DNA from: Virgisporangium aurantiacum
GTDB taxonomy: Bacteria > Actinomycetota > Actinomycetes > Mycobacteriales > Micromonosporaceae
Direction: 5' to 3'
Assembly: GCF_016863635.1 (NCBI RefSeq)
Contig: NZ_BOPG01000090.1
Span: 1-64,000 of the forward strand
DNA length: 64,000 bases
This document shows, piece by piece, positions 10,457 through 19,207 of the stretch. A model generated the notes under the pieces. The model was not told the DNA's origin, did no database searches, and saw nothing but the letters and a program-made list of their open reading frames with translations. Each line of letters opens with the position of its first letter. Position 1 is the stretch's first letter. A program made the translations under genes and the position numbers.

Positions 10457-13400
10457 TCATTGCTGTTCCGCGTCGGGCCGGCGGGTGGCGCGGCCCCGGC
10501 CGCGGTGACGCCGGGCCGCACCCCGTGCGGCGGCCCGGTCGAGGTCGGGTGTGCCCGCGGCGCCGTCCAGGTGGGCGGCGAGCGCGCGGACGTTGGTGTG
10601 CCGGAACAGGTCGACCACGCGCAGGTCCCGGCCGAACAGGTGGTTGAGGCGGCGCTGGACGGCGACGAGCAGCAGGGACCTGCCGCCGATGTCGAAGAAG
10701 TTGTCGGTCGGCGAGAAGTCGTCCCGGTCCAGGACGTCCCGCCACACCTCGGCGATGCGGCTCTCCGTCGTCGTCAGCGCGTACCTGGCCGACCCGGCGG
10801 CCGGCCGCGGCGCGACCGGCGCGACCGGCGCGCCCACGACGGAGCCGGGCCCGCCGGCCAGGCCCTCGCGCAACCCGGCGTACGGCCCGAGGTCGACCTC
10901 GCCGACCGGCCGCTCCGGGTCGGCGAGCAGCCGCTCCAGCAGGTACCGGAACGCGGCGGCGAACCCCTCCGCGCGGGCGGCGTCGTACAGGTCCTCGTTG
11001 TAGACGACGTCGATGCGGAACCGGCCGCCGACCTCGATGGCGTACAGCGTCAGGTCGAACGGCGAACCGGGCACGCCCGGGTGCATCGGTGTGACGTCGA
11101 GGCCGGGCAGCACCAGCGCGGGCGCGGTGAAGTTGTACGCGTTGAACAGCACCTGCGCGAGCGGGTTGCGGGCCGCGTCGCCGCCCAGCCGCAGCGCGCC
11201 GACCAGCCGCTCCAGCGGGGCCTCCGGGTGCGCGAGAGCGTCGAGCAGTTCGTCGCGGGCCGCCCGGACGTGCGCGGTGAACCCGGCTTCGGGGCGCAGC
11301 CGCAGCCGCAGCGGCATGATCTCCACGAAGAAGCCGACGAGGTCGAGGAACGCGGCGTGCCGCCGGTCGACGGCCGGGGTGCCGAGCACCAGGTCGTCGC
11401 GGCCCACCAGGCGGCCGACGAGTTGGCCGAGCGCGGCGAGCAGCACGGCCGACGGCGTCGCCGACACGCCGCGGGCGAGCCGGCGCAGCGCGTCGGAGGC
11501 CTCCACCGTCAGCTCGCCGCCGGTCAGCGTTCCCCGGAACGACTGGGCGGCCGGGCGCGGCCGGTCCCGCGGAAGGTCCACAGTGGTCGGTGCGCCGTCC
11601 AGGTGGGCCAGCCACCAGGCCAGGTCGCTGTCGGCGCGGCGCGCGTGGCGGGCCGCGCGCCAGGCGACGTAGTCGGCGTACCCGGCGGCGGCCGGCGGCA
11701 ATGGCGTGTCGCGGCCCGCCAATACAGCCGTGTACGCGGCGGCCAGGTCGCGGTAGAGCAGGTCCTGCGACCAGCCGTCGAACACGGCGTGGTGGGCGGT
11801 CACGGTCAGCACGTGGTCGTCGGGCGCGACGCGGAGCAGCCGGGCCCGCCACAGCGGACCGGTGGCCAGGTCGAACGGGACGCCGGCCTCGGCGTCGAGC
11901 CGCGCCTGGACGTCACCGGCGCCGACGTCGTCGACCGGCAGCGGCACCGGCCCGGGCGGGTCGACGGCCGCGTACGGGGTGCCGTCGGCGTCCGGGATCC
12001 GCCAGCGCAGCACCTCGTGCCGGGCCGCGACGGCGGTGAGCGCCGCCGCCAGCGCCGCGGTGTCGAGCGGGCCGCGGATCCGTTCGGCCATCGAGATGTT
12101 GTAGGCGGTGGCGTCCGGGGCGAACCGGTCGAGGAACCACAGCCGTTGCTGCGCCGGCGACAGGGCGGCCGGCGCACCGCGTCCCGGCTCCGGTCCGGCC
12201 GCCGCCGCACCGGCCAACCGGGCGGCGATGCCGGCGACGGTGCGGCCCGCCAGCACGTCCTCGATCTCGATCTCCCGGTCGAGGTCGGCCCGCAGCCGGG
12301 CGACCAGGCGCATCGCGGCGATGGAGTGCCCGCCGGCGTCGAAGAAGTCGTCGTGTCCGGAGCGGACCGCGACCCCGAGGACGTCGGCCCAGGCGCGGGC
12401 GAGGACGGCCTGTTCCTCGCCGGCCGGCCGGAAGGCGTCGATCTCCTCGGGTCCACTGTGGACGGTCGCGAGCTCGCGCAGGGCGGCCCGATCGACCTTG
12501 CCGGAGGCGTTGAGCGGCAACGCGTCCACCGGCACGAACCGGGACGGCACCATCGCGGCCGGCAGCGCGGCCGCGCAGTGCTCGCGCAGGGCCGCGGCGT
12601 CGAGGGACGAATCGTCGAGCGCCACGAACGCGACGAGGCGGGTGCCGTCCGCGCCGGACACCGGCTCGACCGACACCTGCCGCACCCCCGACCGGGCGGC
12701 CAGCACCGCCTCGATCTCACCCGGTTCGACCCGCTGCCCGCGCACCTTGACCTGCCGGTCGACGCGGCCGAGGAAGCGCAGGTCGCCGTCCTCCTCGACG
12801 ACGAGGTCGCCGGTGCGGTACAGCCGGTTGTCGGGCCGGCCGGAAAACGGGTCCGGGATGAAGCGTTCGGCGGTGAGGTCGGGCCGGCCGAGGTAGCCGC
12901 GCGCCAGCCCCACGCCGCCGATCAGCAACTCGCCCGGCGTGCCCGGCGGCACGGGCCGCAGGTCGCCGTCGACCACGTGCAGGCGATGGCCGGGCAGCGC
13001 GCGCCCGATCGGCAGCGGACGGTCCCAGTGCCCCGCCGTCTCGAACGTGGTCACCATGACGGTGGCCTCGGTGGGCCCGTACGCGTTGGCGAAGCGGCGC
13101 ACCGGCGCATCGGCCGGGCCGGCCCAGCGCTCGACCTGGTCGGGCGGCGGCGGTTCGGCGCCGGCGATCAGCACCCGCACGTCGGCGAAGTCGGCCGGGT
13201 CGAGCAGCGGCAGCAGCGACACCGGCAGGCACGCCCAGGTCGGCCGGTGCGCGGCGGCGAACCGACCGAGGCGCCCGGGATCGACCCGGTCGGACTCCGG
13301 GACCAGCGCGACCGTTCCGCCGGCGGCGAGCGGCACGAACACGTCCAGCACGCTGACGTCGAAGCCGAACGACGCCACCGCGAGCGCGGTCGTCCCCTCG

Positions 13401-13945
13401 TCGACATCCCAGCCGGCGGCGGTGGCGACGCAGAACGCGGTGACCGCCCGGTGGGTCACCACGACGCCCTTGGGAACGCCGGTCGACCCGGACGTGTACA
13501 TGACGTACGCCGGATCGTCAGCGCCCGCCGAATCGTCGCCGGTCTCCGTGGATGCCTGGCCCACCACCGGAACCGGCACCAGTTCCAGGCCCGCCCCGGC
13601 GTCGGCGAGCAGCCCGCGGCCGTCGCTGTCGACGACGACCAGGCGGGTGCCCGCGTCGTCGAGCGTGGCCAGCAGCCGCCGACGCGGGTGGGTCGGGTCG
13701 AGCGGCACGTACGCCCCGCCGGCGGCCATCACGCCGAGCATCGCGACCACGGTCTCCGGGCGGCGGCGGCCGCACACGCCGACCGTCGTCCCCGGGCCGA
13801 CGCCCAGCCCGCGCAGGGTTCCGGCGAGCGCGCCGACGGCGGCGGCGAGCTGTCCGTAGGTCACCTCGCGGTCCCACTGCCGGAGTGCCACCGCATCGGG
13901 GGCGCTCCGCGCCCGCGCGAGAATCAGTCCGGGAACGGTGGTCAC
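10457..13945 (-). CDS. Non-ribosomal peptide synthetase A-PCP-C-PCP (probable starter protein)
   Basis: About 1,162 residues. It begins directly with an A domain (about 1-490: MYTSGSTGVPKG near 148, NAYGPTEAT, YRTGDLV, LNASGKVDR), then a PCP (GGHSIAAM near 538), a C domain (about 585-1010, HHAVFDGWS near 716) and a last PCP (IGGRSLLL near 1085). Having no upstream C domain suggests this protein starts the assembly line. The second PCP has no A domain of its own and must be charged in trans or by the first A domain. The specificity code by hand alignment is about D-V-L-C-I-G-A-V-M-K, which I cannot assign; the GAV pattern occurs in some aromatic codes. The GTG start overlaps the LanB-like gene's stop (GTGA). 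A longer upstream reading frame exists but reads through the LanB gene out of frame. Confidence 0.95.
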   Translation of the reverse strand: MTTVPGLILARARSAPDAVALRQWDREVTYGQLAAAVGALAGTLRGLGVGPGTTVGVCGRRRPETVVAMLGVMAAGGAYVPLDPTHPRRRLLATLDDAGTRLVVVDSDGRGLLADAGAGLELVPVPVVGQASTETGDDSAGADDPAYVMYTSGSTGVPKGVVVTHRAVTAFCVATAAGWDVDEGTTALAVASFGFDVSVLDVFVPLAAGGTVALVPESDRVDPGRLGRFAAAHRPTWACLPVSLLPLLDPADFADVRVLIAGAEPPPPDQVERWAGPADAPVRRFANAYGPTEATVMVTTFETAGHWDRPLPIGRALPGHRLHVVDGDLRPVPPGTPGELLIGGVGLARGYLGRPDLTAERFIPDPFSGRPDNRLYRTGDLVVEEDGDLRFLGRVDRQVKVRGQRVEPGEIEAVLAARSGVRQVSVEPVSGADGTRLVAFVALDDSSLDAAALREHCAAALPAAMVPSRFVPVDALPLNASGKVDRAALRELATVHSGPEEIDAFRPAGEEQAVLARAWADVLGVAVRSGHDDFFDAGGHSIAAMRLVARLRADLDREIEIEDVLAGRTVAGIAARLAGAAAAGPEPGRGAPAALSPAQQRLWFLDRFAPDATAYNISMAERIRGPLDTAALAAALTAVAARHEVLRWRIPDADGTPYAAVDPPGPVPLPVDDVGAGDVQARLDAEAGVPFDLATGPLWRARLLRVAPDDHVLTVTAHHAVFDGWSQDLLYRDLAAAYTAVLAGRDTPLPPAAAGYADYVAWRAARHARRADSDLAWWLAHLDGAPTTVDLPRDRPRPAAQSFRGTLTGGELTVEASDALRRLARGVSATPSAVLLAALGQLVGRLVGRDDLVLGTPAVDRRHAAFLDLVGFFVEIMPLRLRLRPEAGFTAHVRAARDELLDALAHPEAPLERLVGALRLGGDAARNPLAQVLFNAYNFTAPALVLPGLDVTPMHPGVPGSPFDLTLYAIEVGGRFRIDVVYNEDLYDAARAEGFAAAFRYLLERLLADPERPVGEVDLGPYAGLREGLAGGPGSVVGAPVAPVAPRPAAGSARYALTTTESRIAEVWRDVLDRDDFSPTDNFFDIGGRSLLLVAVQRRLNHLFGRDLRVVDLFRHTNVRALAAHLDGAAGTPDLDRAAARGAARRHRGRGRATRRPDAEQQ

Positions 13946-16299
13946 CGCTGACCCCGCTCGCCGGGCTCCGGAAGGGAACCGGGCGCCGCCACCGGATCCC
14001 GGATCGTCATCCGCAGCTCGGAGTAGTACCGCCGGCCGTCGGCGTCGGGCACCCAGGTGTCCTCCGGGGTGGGCAGCAGCTCGGTCAGCACCACCGACAC
14101 GTCGTCGCCGCCGTCGGCCCGCGCGCGGCGAACCATGTTGCCGAACGACGACACCAGCGCCGGGCTCGTGAAGTCGAGGTAGGTCGGCTTGATCTCGGTG
14201 CCGAGCCGGACGAAGACCCGCTCCGGCAGCCCGAGCGCGGCCCGCCAGCGCCGGGCCGCCAGGTACAGGCCCTGGTAGCCCTTCGCGGCCGCCAGGCCGG
14301 TCTCGCCGACCGTGCACCGCCACGTCTCCCGCGCCACGGTGAACCGGTCGACCGTGATGCGCGGCGTGTGCGCGCCCGCCGAGACCAGCTTGAACGCGTC
14401 GGAGGCGTGGATCGACAGGAACTCGCCGAACAGCTCGATCAGCGGCCAGGTCGCGCCGTCGGCCCGGCGGGCGACGAGCCGACCGTCCACATCGGACACC
14501 GTGAGGGCGGTGGCGGGAATCAGCCGGTCGGGGTCGGCGCCGGGCGCCGGCTCGTACGCCAGTTGCCAGGTCCGGTCGGACCAGGCCAGGTCGGCGATCC
14601 GGGCGGTCAGCCGCGGGAAGTTCTCCGGGAACAGCGACTTCACCCGGCCGGCGCCGAGGTCACGGTCGACGGTGCGGCGCAGCGCCTCGGGATCCGGATG
14701 ACTGGTCATCCAGATGGCGCTGCTGCAGGTGAGGCACGCGGCGTGCAGCTCGCCGAGGACCACGGTGAACTCGCCGCGCGCCAGCGCGGCCAGGCTCGGC
14801 GCGGCGATCTGCAGGTCGGGGCTGTGCAGCCGGCCGTAGGACCAGCCGGGCCGGTCGGCCGGGAACGCGGCGCCGACCCGCTCGACCAGGTCGGCGCTCG
14901 CGACCGTGAGCCGGCGGGTGCCGGGCGCGACGTCGGCCAGGTCGAACACCCCGGCCCAGCGGCGGGCCAGTTCCTCGGTGACCGCGGAGACCGGCCGGTC
15001 GGCGCCGAACAGCAGGCCGTACGCCAGGTAGCGGAGGTCGCCGAACGGAACCTCGCGGGTGCCGAGGTCGTCGCACAGGTCCTCGTACACCTGGCGGAAC
15101 GCGCTCTCGTAGGCCTCGGCGATCGCGGCGGTGAGCCACCGGGCGGCCCGCAGCAGGATGTCCAGCGCCGGCGCGATCGCCGCCAGCAGGTCCCCGCCGA
15201 ACGTGATGTTCAGGTCCCGCACGGTGTCCTCGTGGCAGAGCGCCCGGCCCGCGTACGTCTCGCCGGCGCCGTGGCGCAGCGTCGTGCCGACGACCGCCGC
15301 GAACTCCCCGTCGAGGGCCGCGAGCGCCGCCCGCAGTTCGGCCGGCTCACCGGCCGCCGCGGCGACCGCGTCGCGGGCCGCCTCCAGCCGGTCGAGCCCG
15401 TCGACGCACTCCCGGCGCAGTGCCGGGTCGCCGACGTCCTCGACCACCGCCCGCAGCACCGTGCCGGCGGAGAGATCCATCGGCAGGTCGGCGCCCCACC
15501 GCAGGATTCCCCGCTCCACCAGCCGGTCCAGCAGGAGGTACACGTCGGCGGGCTTGCGCAGCCCGCTGCCGGCGTCGGCGACGAGGTCGTCGGCCAGGTC
15601 GACGGCCCGGCGCGGCCGCGGGAGGGCCGCGAGCGCCGCGGCCTCGGCGGCCGACAGCGGCAGCGGCGGATGGACCGGCCGGCGCACCTCCCGCCCGCAC
15701 AGCAACAGGTGCGGTTCCAGCACCACCGGCAGCCACGGCCGGACGCGGGGGTCGGCGGCGAGACGCTCGGCGTACGCGGCCAGCGCCCAGCGTTCGAGGT
15801 ACACCCGGCGGTCGGTGAGGAACCCCGGGCCCGGCCCGCCCGACACGGCGGGACCGGCACCGTCGATCGTCACCCAGCACATCGGCCCGAAGAAGCCGAT
15901 GGTGTCGTTCTTGGCGCAGTACCGCTGCCAGTACCGCGCCACGATCTCCTCGCGGTTGCGGCGCTTGTAGTTGCGCCGCCCGTCCGGTCCGTCGGCGCGC
16001 AGCCCGTCGAGGGCGTGCAGCACGTTGGTGTTCTGCCAGGTGATCGCCTCGACGAACCGGGGATCGCCGGCGATCTCGTACAACTCGCGGCTGGCGTCGG
16101 CGGCCGCCTTGGCGAAGGCGTCGGTGAAGCCGGCCTCGTCGAGGGCGCCGGCGAGGTGGGCGTCGGCGGCGGCCGCCGCGTCGGGCGCGGCCAGCCGCTG
16201 CAGCCCGTCGGCCGGGAAGCCGGTCGTGCGCAGCAACGCGTCGGGCCAGATCCGCCACCCCGTTCCGGGCAGCTCGATCGGGTCATTGGCAGCAGGCAT
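13942..16299 (-). CDS. LanB-like protein (lantibiotic dehydratase N-terminal / tRNA-dependent glutamylation-type domain)
   Basis: About 785 residues resembling the N-terminal domain of LanB dehydratases. In this family the domain moves an amino acid from aminoacyl-tRNA onto a peptide. Family-like stretches include TWQNTNVLHAL near residue 85, the YKRRNREEIVARYWQRY region, KNDTIGFFGP, and a C-terminal block with LDFTSPALV. The length and the lack of a recognisable SpaB-type C-terminal elimination domain fit split LanB proteins or peptide aminoacyl-tRNA ligases more than a full dehydratase. No precursor peptide gene was seen nearby. It sits between the dehydrogenase/PLP fusion and the starter NRPS, overlapping the latter by 4 bases, so an NRPS-bound substrate is a reasonable inference. 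GGGGGTGG five bases before the ATG supports the start. Confidence 0.82.
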   Translation of the reverse strand: MPAANDPIELPGTGWRIWPDALLRTTGFPADGLQRLAAPDAAAAADAHLAGALDEAGFTDAFAKAAADASRELYEIAGDPRFVEAITWQNTNVLHALDGLRADGPDGRRNYKRRNREEIVARYWQRYCAKNDTIGFFGPMCWVTIDGAGPAVSGGPGPGFLTDRRVYLERWALAAYAERLAADPRVRPWLPVVLEPHLLLCGREVRRPVHPPLPLSAAEAAALAALPRPRRAVDLADDLVADAGSGLRKPADVYLLLDRLVERGILRWGADLPMDLSAGTVLRAVVEDVGDPALRRECVDGLDRLEAARDAVAAAAGEPAELRAALAALDGEFAAVVGTTLRHGAGETYAGRALCHEDTVRDLNITFGGDLLAAIAPALDILLRAARWLTAAIAEAYESAFRQVYEDLCDDLGTREVPFGDLRYLAYGLLFGADRPVSAVTEELARRWAGVFDLADVAPGTRRLTVASADLVERVGAAFPADRPGWSYGRLHSPDLQIAAPSLAALARGEFTVVLGELHAACLTCSSAIWMTSHPDPEALRRTVDRDLGAGRVKSLFPENFPRLTARIADLAWSDRTWQLAYEPAPGADPDRLIPATALTVSDVDGRLVARRADGATWPLIELFGEFLSIHASDAFKLVSAGAHTPRITVDRFTVARETWRCTVGETGLAAAKGYQGLYLAARRWRAALGLPERVFVRLGTEIKPTYLDFTSPALVSSFGNMVRRARADGGDDVSVVLTELLPTPEDTWVPDADGRRYYSELRMTIRDPVAAPGSLPEPGERGQR

Positions 16300-16329
16300 C
16301 GTCGACCACCCCCGTGGGTCTGTTCCGGT

Positions 16330-18918
16330 TCAGCTCAGCAAGGCGTCCGCGATGTCTCTGACGGTGCGCACGGGCGTGATCGCCGCGGCGTCGAGCGGAT
16401 CGAAGTCGGCCGTGGTGTACGAGCCGGACCCGTGCACCACGACGTCGTGGCCGTCGGGGACCAGCCCGCGGTCGATCGCGTTGAGCACACCGGTGAACGC
16501 CATCACCGTCGACCACTCGCGCAGGTCGCGGAAGTCGGCCGGGAGCGGACGCGCGGAGCCGGCGAGCCACGAGCGCAGCACCGGGTACCGGGTGATGCAC
16601 TCGGCGAGCGAGACGACGATCCCGTCGCCGCCGTGCCGGGCGATGATCTCGTTCATGGCCGTCGACGTCACCGGCCGGTGCGTGTAGAACGTCGGGTCGA
16701 GCACCTCGTCGGGCGTGTACGTGACCGCCGGGAAGTGCGGGTCGTCGCCGTCGCGCCGGAACAACAGGGAGTCCTCGTCGACGCGGTACGACGGCACGTT
16801 CGCGCGGTCGAAGTCGCCGTGGCACAGGTTGAGCACCATGTCGGGCGTGCCGAGGTGCTGCACCAGCAGGCTGCCGGGCCGGGTGTCCGGGTCGGCGCGC
16901 CCGGTCTCCTCCAGGATCTTCCGGCCCGTGTGGTAGCCGAGCAACCCGAACGCGCTGGAGACCGCGTGGGCGTGCCAGCGCGGGCGCGGCGCGGCGTCGG
17001 TCGGGTCGACGCGCTGCTCGAAGAACGCCCGCGCGGTGTCGGCGACGAGGTAGTTGCGCAGTTCGAGGGAGTACCAGACGTTCACGCCGGCGAGCTTGTC
17101 GGCGTACGTGTCGACGAACTCCCGGCCGAGCGGCTTGACCGCCTCCGGTTCGTCACCGGTGTAGAGCAGCAACGGGTTCAGCGCGCGCAACTGCGGGTCC
17201 TCGGCGAGCCGGCTCTGTCGCAGCTTGCCGCGGCACGACGCGGGCGCCAGCGTCACGATGCGCAACTGGTCGGGGCGCACCAGCCCGGCGGTGACCGCGC
17301 GCAGCACGGCGTCGCGCAGCCCGGTGCCCTTGTTCGCCGACGTCGGCGAGAAGATCATGATCGACTCGCCGGTGCGGCGGATGTACTCCACGGCCCGCGC
17401 GACGATCAGCAATGACGGAAACGTCTTGGTGGTACGGGTTCCCGGGTTGTTCGTGAGGTCGAGCAGGGTGAGTTGGTGTCCACTGTAGACGGTGGTCGGT
17501 CGCCACGAGGCCGTCGCGACGTCGAGGTACTCGCGCACGTCGTCGCCCGGCTCGGGCAGCATGAAGCCGGGCGAGAAGGCCTTCGGGTCGCGGTTCGGGG
17601 TCGGGTCGTCGACACAGGCGGCGATCGCGCGCGGCAGTTCGTCGTAGAAGTCGAGGAGCAGGTTCGCGGTGGCGGGATCGGTTGCCGGTGGCGTGGTCGA
17701 CGCCGCGGCGAAGCTCGACATGACGGGTTCTCCCTTTCTCGCTGGGCCCGTGCGGGTGGCAGGCCCGATGCCGCGGCGCGCCGGTTCGGGCGCCGCTTTG
17801 CGGAGTCGTTCGCGCACTTCGGTCAGTTGGGCCGCGACCCGCAGCACGCCGCCGACCGCGAATCCGTCGGCCACGTCGGGCAGGTGCGGACGCAGGGCGG
17901 CGGCGGCCGGGTCGCCGAACGTCACCCGGTCGCCGTCGACGACCACGCCGTCGGCCGCCGACCAGCGTTGGTTGAGCTCCACCGCCCGTGCCTCGGTCAG
18001 GCCCGGCGGCAGCCGCAGGGCGACACCGAGCCGGCCGATCCGCACCGGGTAGCCACCGGGCCGGCCGGCCGGGCCGGGAAGGTTGGTCAGCACCTCGTCG
18101 CCGTCGAGCAGGCCGCGCAGCAGCAGGGCGGCCGCGTGGCCGGTCACCTCGTTGAGCTCCGGCCGGGCGACCGCGCGCTGCGCGGCGAGCAGCGTGCCGA
18201 CGCCGGCCACCGGTGCGCCGTCGCGCCAGGCGAGCGCCTCGTCCGCCGGCCGGGCCGGCGCGTGCAGGTGCAGGTGGTGGCCGAGCACGTGCAGCTCGTC
18301 GGGGCGGCGCAGCCGCAGCGCGGTCTGCAGCGAGGCGGCGAGGATGGCGACGTTGCCGATGCCGGCAAGGACCGGCACGCCGAGCGCGGCGAGCACGGGG
18401 TTCACGGCGTCGGGGAAGCAGGCGTTGAGAAACCAGGCGTCCGGCCGCGCCCGGTGCAGCGCACGGCCGACGGCGATCGCCAGGTCGGCGTGCAGCGGCA
18501 GGGTCACCCCGAAGCCCGCGCGGTCGAGCAGGCTCGTCCAGGCGGACGGCGCGCCCCACCGCTCCCACGGCGACTGGGTGGACGCGCACAGCAGCGCACC
18601 GTCGGGCCGGAGGTCGGTGAGCGCACCGGTGAGCGCCGCCGGGTCGGCGAGATCGACCACGACGGGCGTGAACCGGACGGGCGCGCCGGACAGCGCGGCG
18701 CGGGCCTGCGCCACGAAACAGATGTCGCGCACGGCACCCGCGGACCGGGCGACCACGGCGACATCCGTCGGCCGCCGCACGACAACGGCGAGACTGCGGC
18801 AGACGGATCGCGCGAGCGAGCCGCTACCGGCGAGGACGAGCGTCGGCACGGTCAACGACGCGGGTCGCCCGGCGCGTTCGGTGTTGTCGACAGTGTTCTC
18901 GAGAGTGCGGTTGAACAA
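16330..18918 (-). CDS. Fusion: lactate/malate dehydrogenase-like domain plus DUF6002-like PLP-fold domain
   Basis: One uninterrupted frame carries two proteins' worth of sequence. The N-terminal half has a Rossmann start LVLAGSGSLARSV and then features that align with lactate/malate dehydrogenases: NACFPDAVNPVL, like their TNPVD stretch, and IGRLGVALRLP, like their VGRxGVxxxxxLP strand. The C-terminal 463 residues (from M at 17721) resemble proteins I recall as DUF6002. Within it a Lys in TTKTF lies 29 residues before SPTSANKG, the spacing between the PLP lysine and the phosphate loop (SGNTG-like) of fold-type-II enzymes such as threonine synthase, and VVVHGSGS near the C-terminus resembles the threonine-synthase end. 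I infer a biosynthetic role, perhaps making an unusual amino acid. The start is uncertain: TTG 18918, TTG 18855 and GTG 18849 are candidates, with a GGGGGAGG somewhat far upstream. Confidence 0.7.
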   Translation of the reverse strand: MFNRTLENTVDNTERAGRPASLTVPTLVLAGSGSLARSVCRSLAVVVRRPTDVAVVARSAGAVRDICFVAQARAALSGAPVRFTPVVVDLADPAALTGALTDLRPDGALLCASTQSPWERWGAPSAWTSLLDRAGFGVTLPLHADLAIAVGRALHRARPDAWFLNACFPDAVNPVLAALGVPVLAGIGNVAILAASLQTALRLRRPDELHVLGHHLHLHAPARPADEALAWRDGAPVAGVGTLLAAQRAVARPELNEVTGHAAALLLRGLLDGDEVLTNLPGPAGRPGGYPVRIGRLGVALRLPPGLTEARAVELNQRWSAADGVVVDGDRVTFGDPAAAALRPHLPDVADGFAVGGVLRVAAQLTEVRERLRKAAPEPARRGIGPATRTGPARKGEPVMSSFAAASTTPPATDPATANLLLDFYDELPRAIAACVDDPTPNRDPKAFSPGFMLPEPGDDVREYLDVATASWRPTTVYSGHQLTLLDLTNNPGTRTTKTFPSLLIVARAVEYIRRTGESIMIFSPTSANKGTGLRDAVLRAVTAGLVRPDQLRIVTLAPASCRGKLRQSRLAEDPQLRALNPLLLYTGDEPEAVKPLGREFVDTYADKLAGVNVWYSLELRNYLVADTARAFFEQRVDPTDAAPRPRWHAHAVSSAFGLLGYHTGRKILEETGRADPDTRPGSLLVQHLGTPDMVLNLCHGDFDRANVPSYRVDEDSLLFRRDGDDPHFPAVTYTPDEVLDPTFYTHRPVTSTAMNEIIARHGGDGIVVSLAECITRYPVLRSWLAGSARPLPADFRDLREWSTVMAFTGVLNAIDRGLVPDGHDVVVHGSGSYTTADFDPLDAAAITPVRTVRDIADALLS
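17719..17737 (-). promoter_or_regulatory. Internal ribosome binding site and ATG inside the dehydrogenase/DUF6002 fusion
   Basis: An AAAGGGAGAA stretch (17728-17737) stands six bases before an in-frame ATG (17721) exactly at the domain border, after a low-complexity linker rich in Ala, Pro, Arg and Gly. There is no stop codon between the two domains. The site may allow a separate 463-residue DUF6002-like protein besides the 860-residue fusion, or may be a relic of two once separate genes. Confidence 0.5.
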
Positions 18919-19160
18919 CGCACCACAGAAGCCACCTCCCCCGCGGAAGTCGACCACGTCTGCACCGACGCGCCCGACATAGGCTCGGGCCGATGTTAAC
19001 GGAGCCACCCGCCGCACAGAAGAGCGGCGAAGATCAATGTCCTCCCCGTGCGACATCATCGGCACCGGCGGTCAATTTGGCTGCGGCCACAACGATCCGT
19101 CCCCACCTGCGCGGGTGCACCGACAGGGCCGTGAAGCCGACCACCACACCGATCGACACA

Positions 19161-19180
19161 AATGGATTTCAATGAATTTC
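19161..19180. repeat. Tandem 10-bp direct repeat, candidate SARP operator
   Basis: AATGGATTTC is followed at once by AATGAATTTC, a 9/10 match, in a conspicuously AT-rich tract of the otherwise GC-rich gap (18919-19207) between the regulator and the biosynthetic genes. SARP regulators are known to bind short direct repeats about one helical turn apart upstream of their targets. The rest of this gap shows no gene. A promoter for the biosynthetic operon, reading leftward, probably lies here, but I cannot fix its -10 and -35 boxes. Confidence 0.4.
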
Positions 19181-19207
19181 TTCTGTGAACATCACGTTTC
19201 CGGACGA

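Noticed and set aside
13946..14323. Upstream extension of the starter NRPS
   Set aside because: The extra 126 residues are Arg/Gly-rich and lie inside the LanB gene in another frame. The GTGA overlap gives the better start.
13552..17415. 1,287-codon open frame on the plus strand
   Set aside because: It runs antisense through three clear genes (NRPS, LanB-like, DUF6002-like) and has a shadow composition.
18919..19207. RiPP precursor peptide gene for the LanB-like protein
   Set aside because: I looked for a small Ser/Thr/Cys-rich frame with an RBS in the gaps around the LanB-like gene and found none that can be supported.
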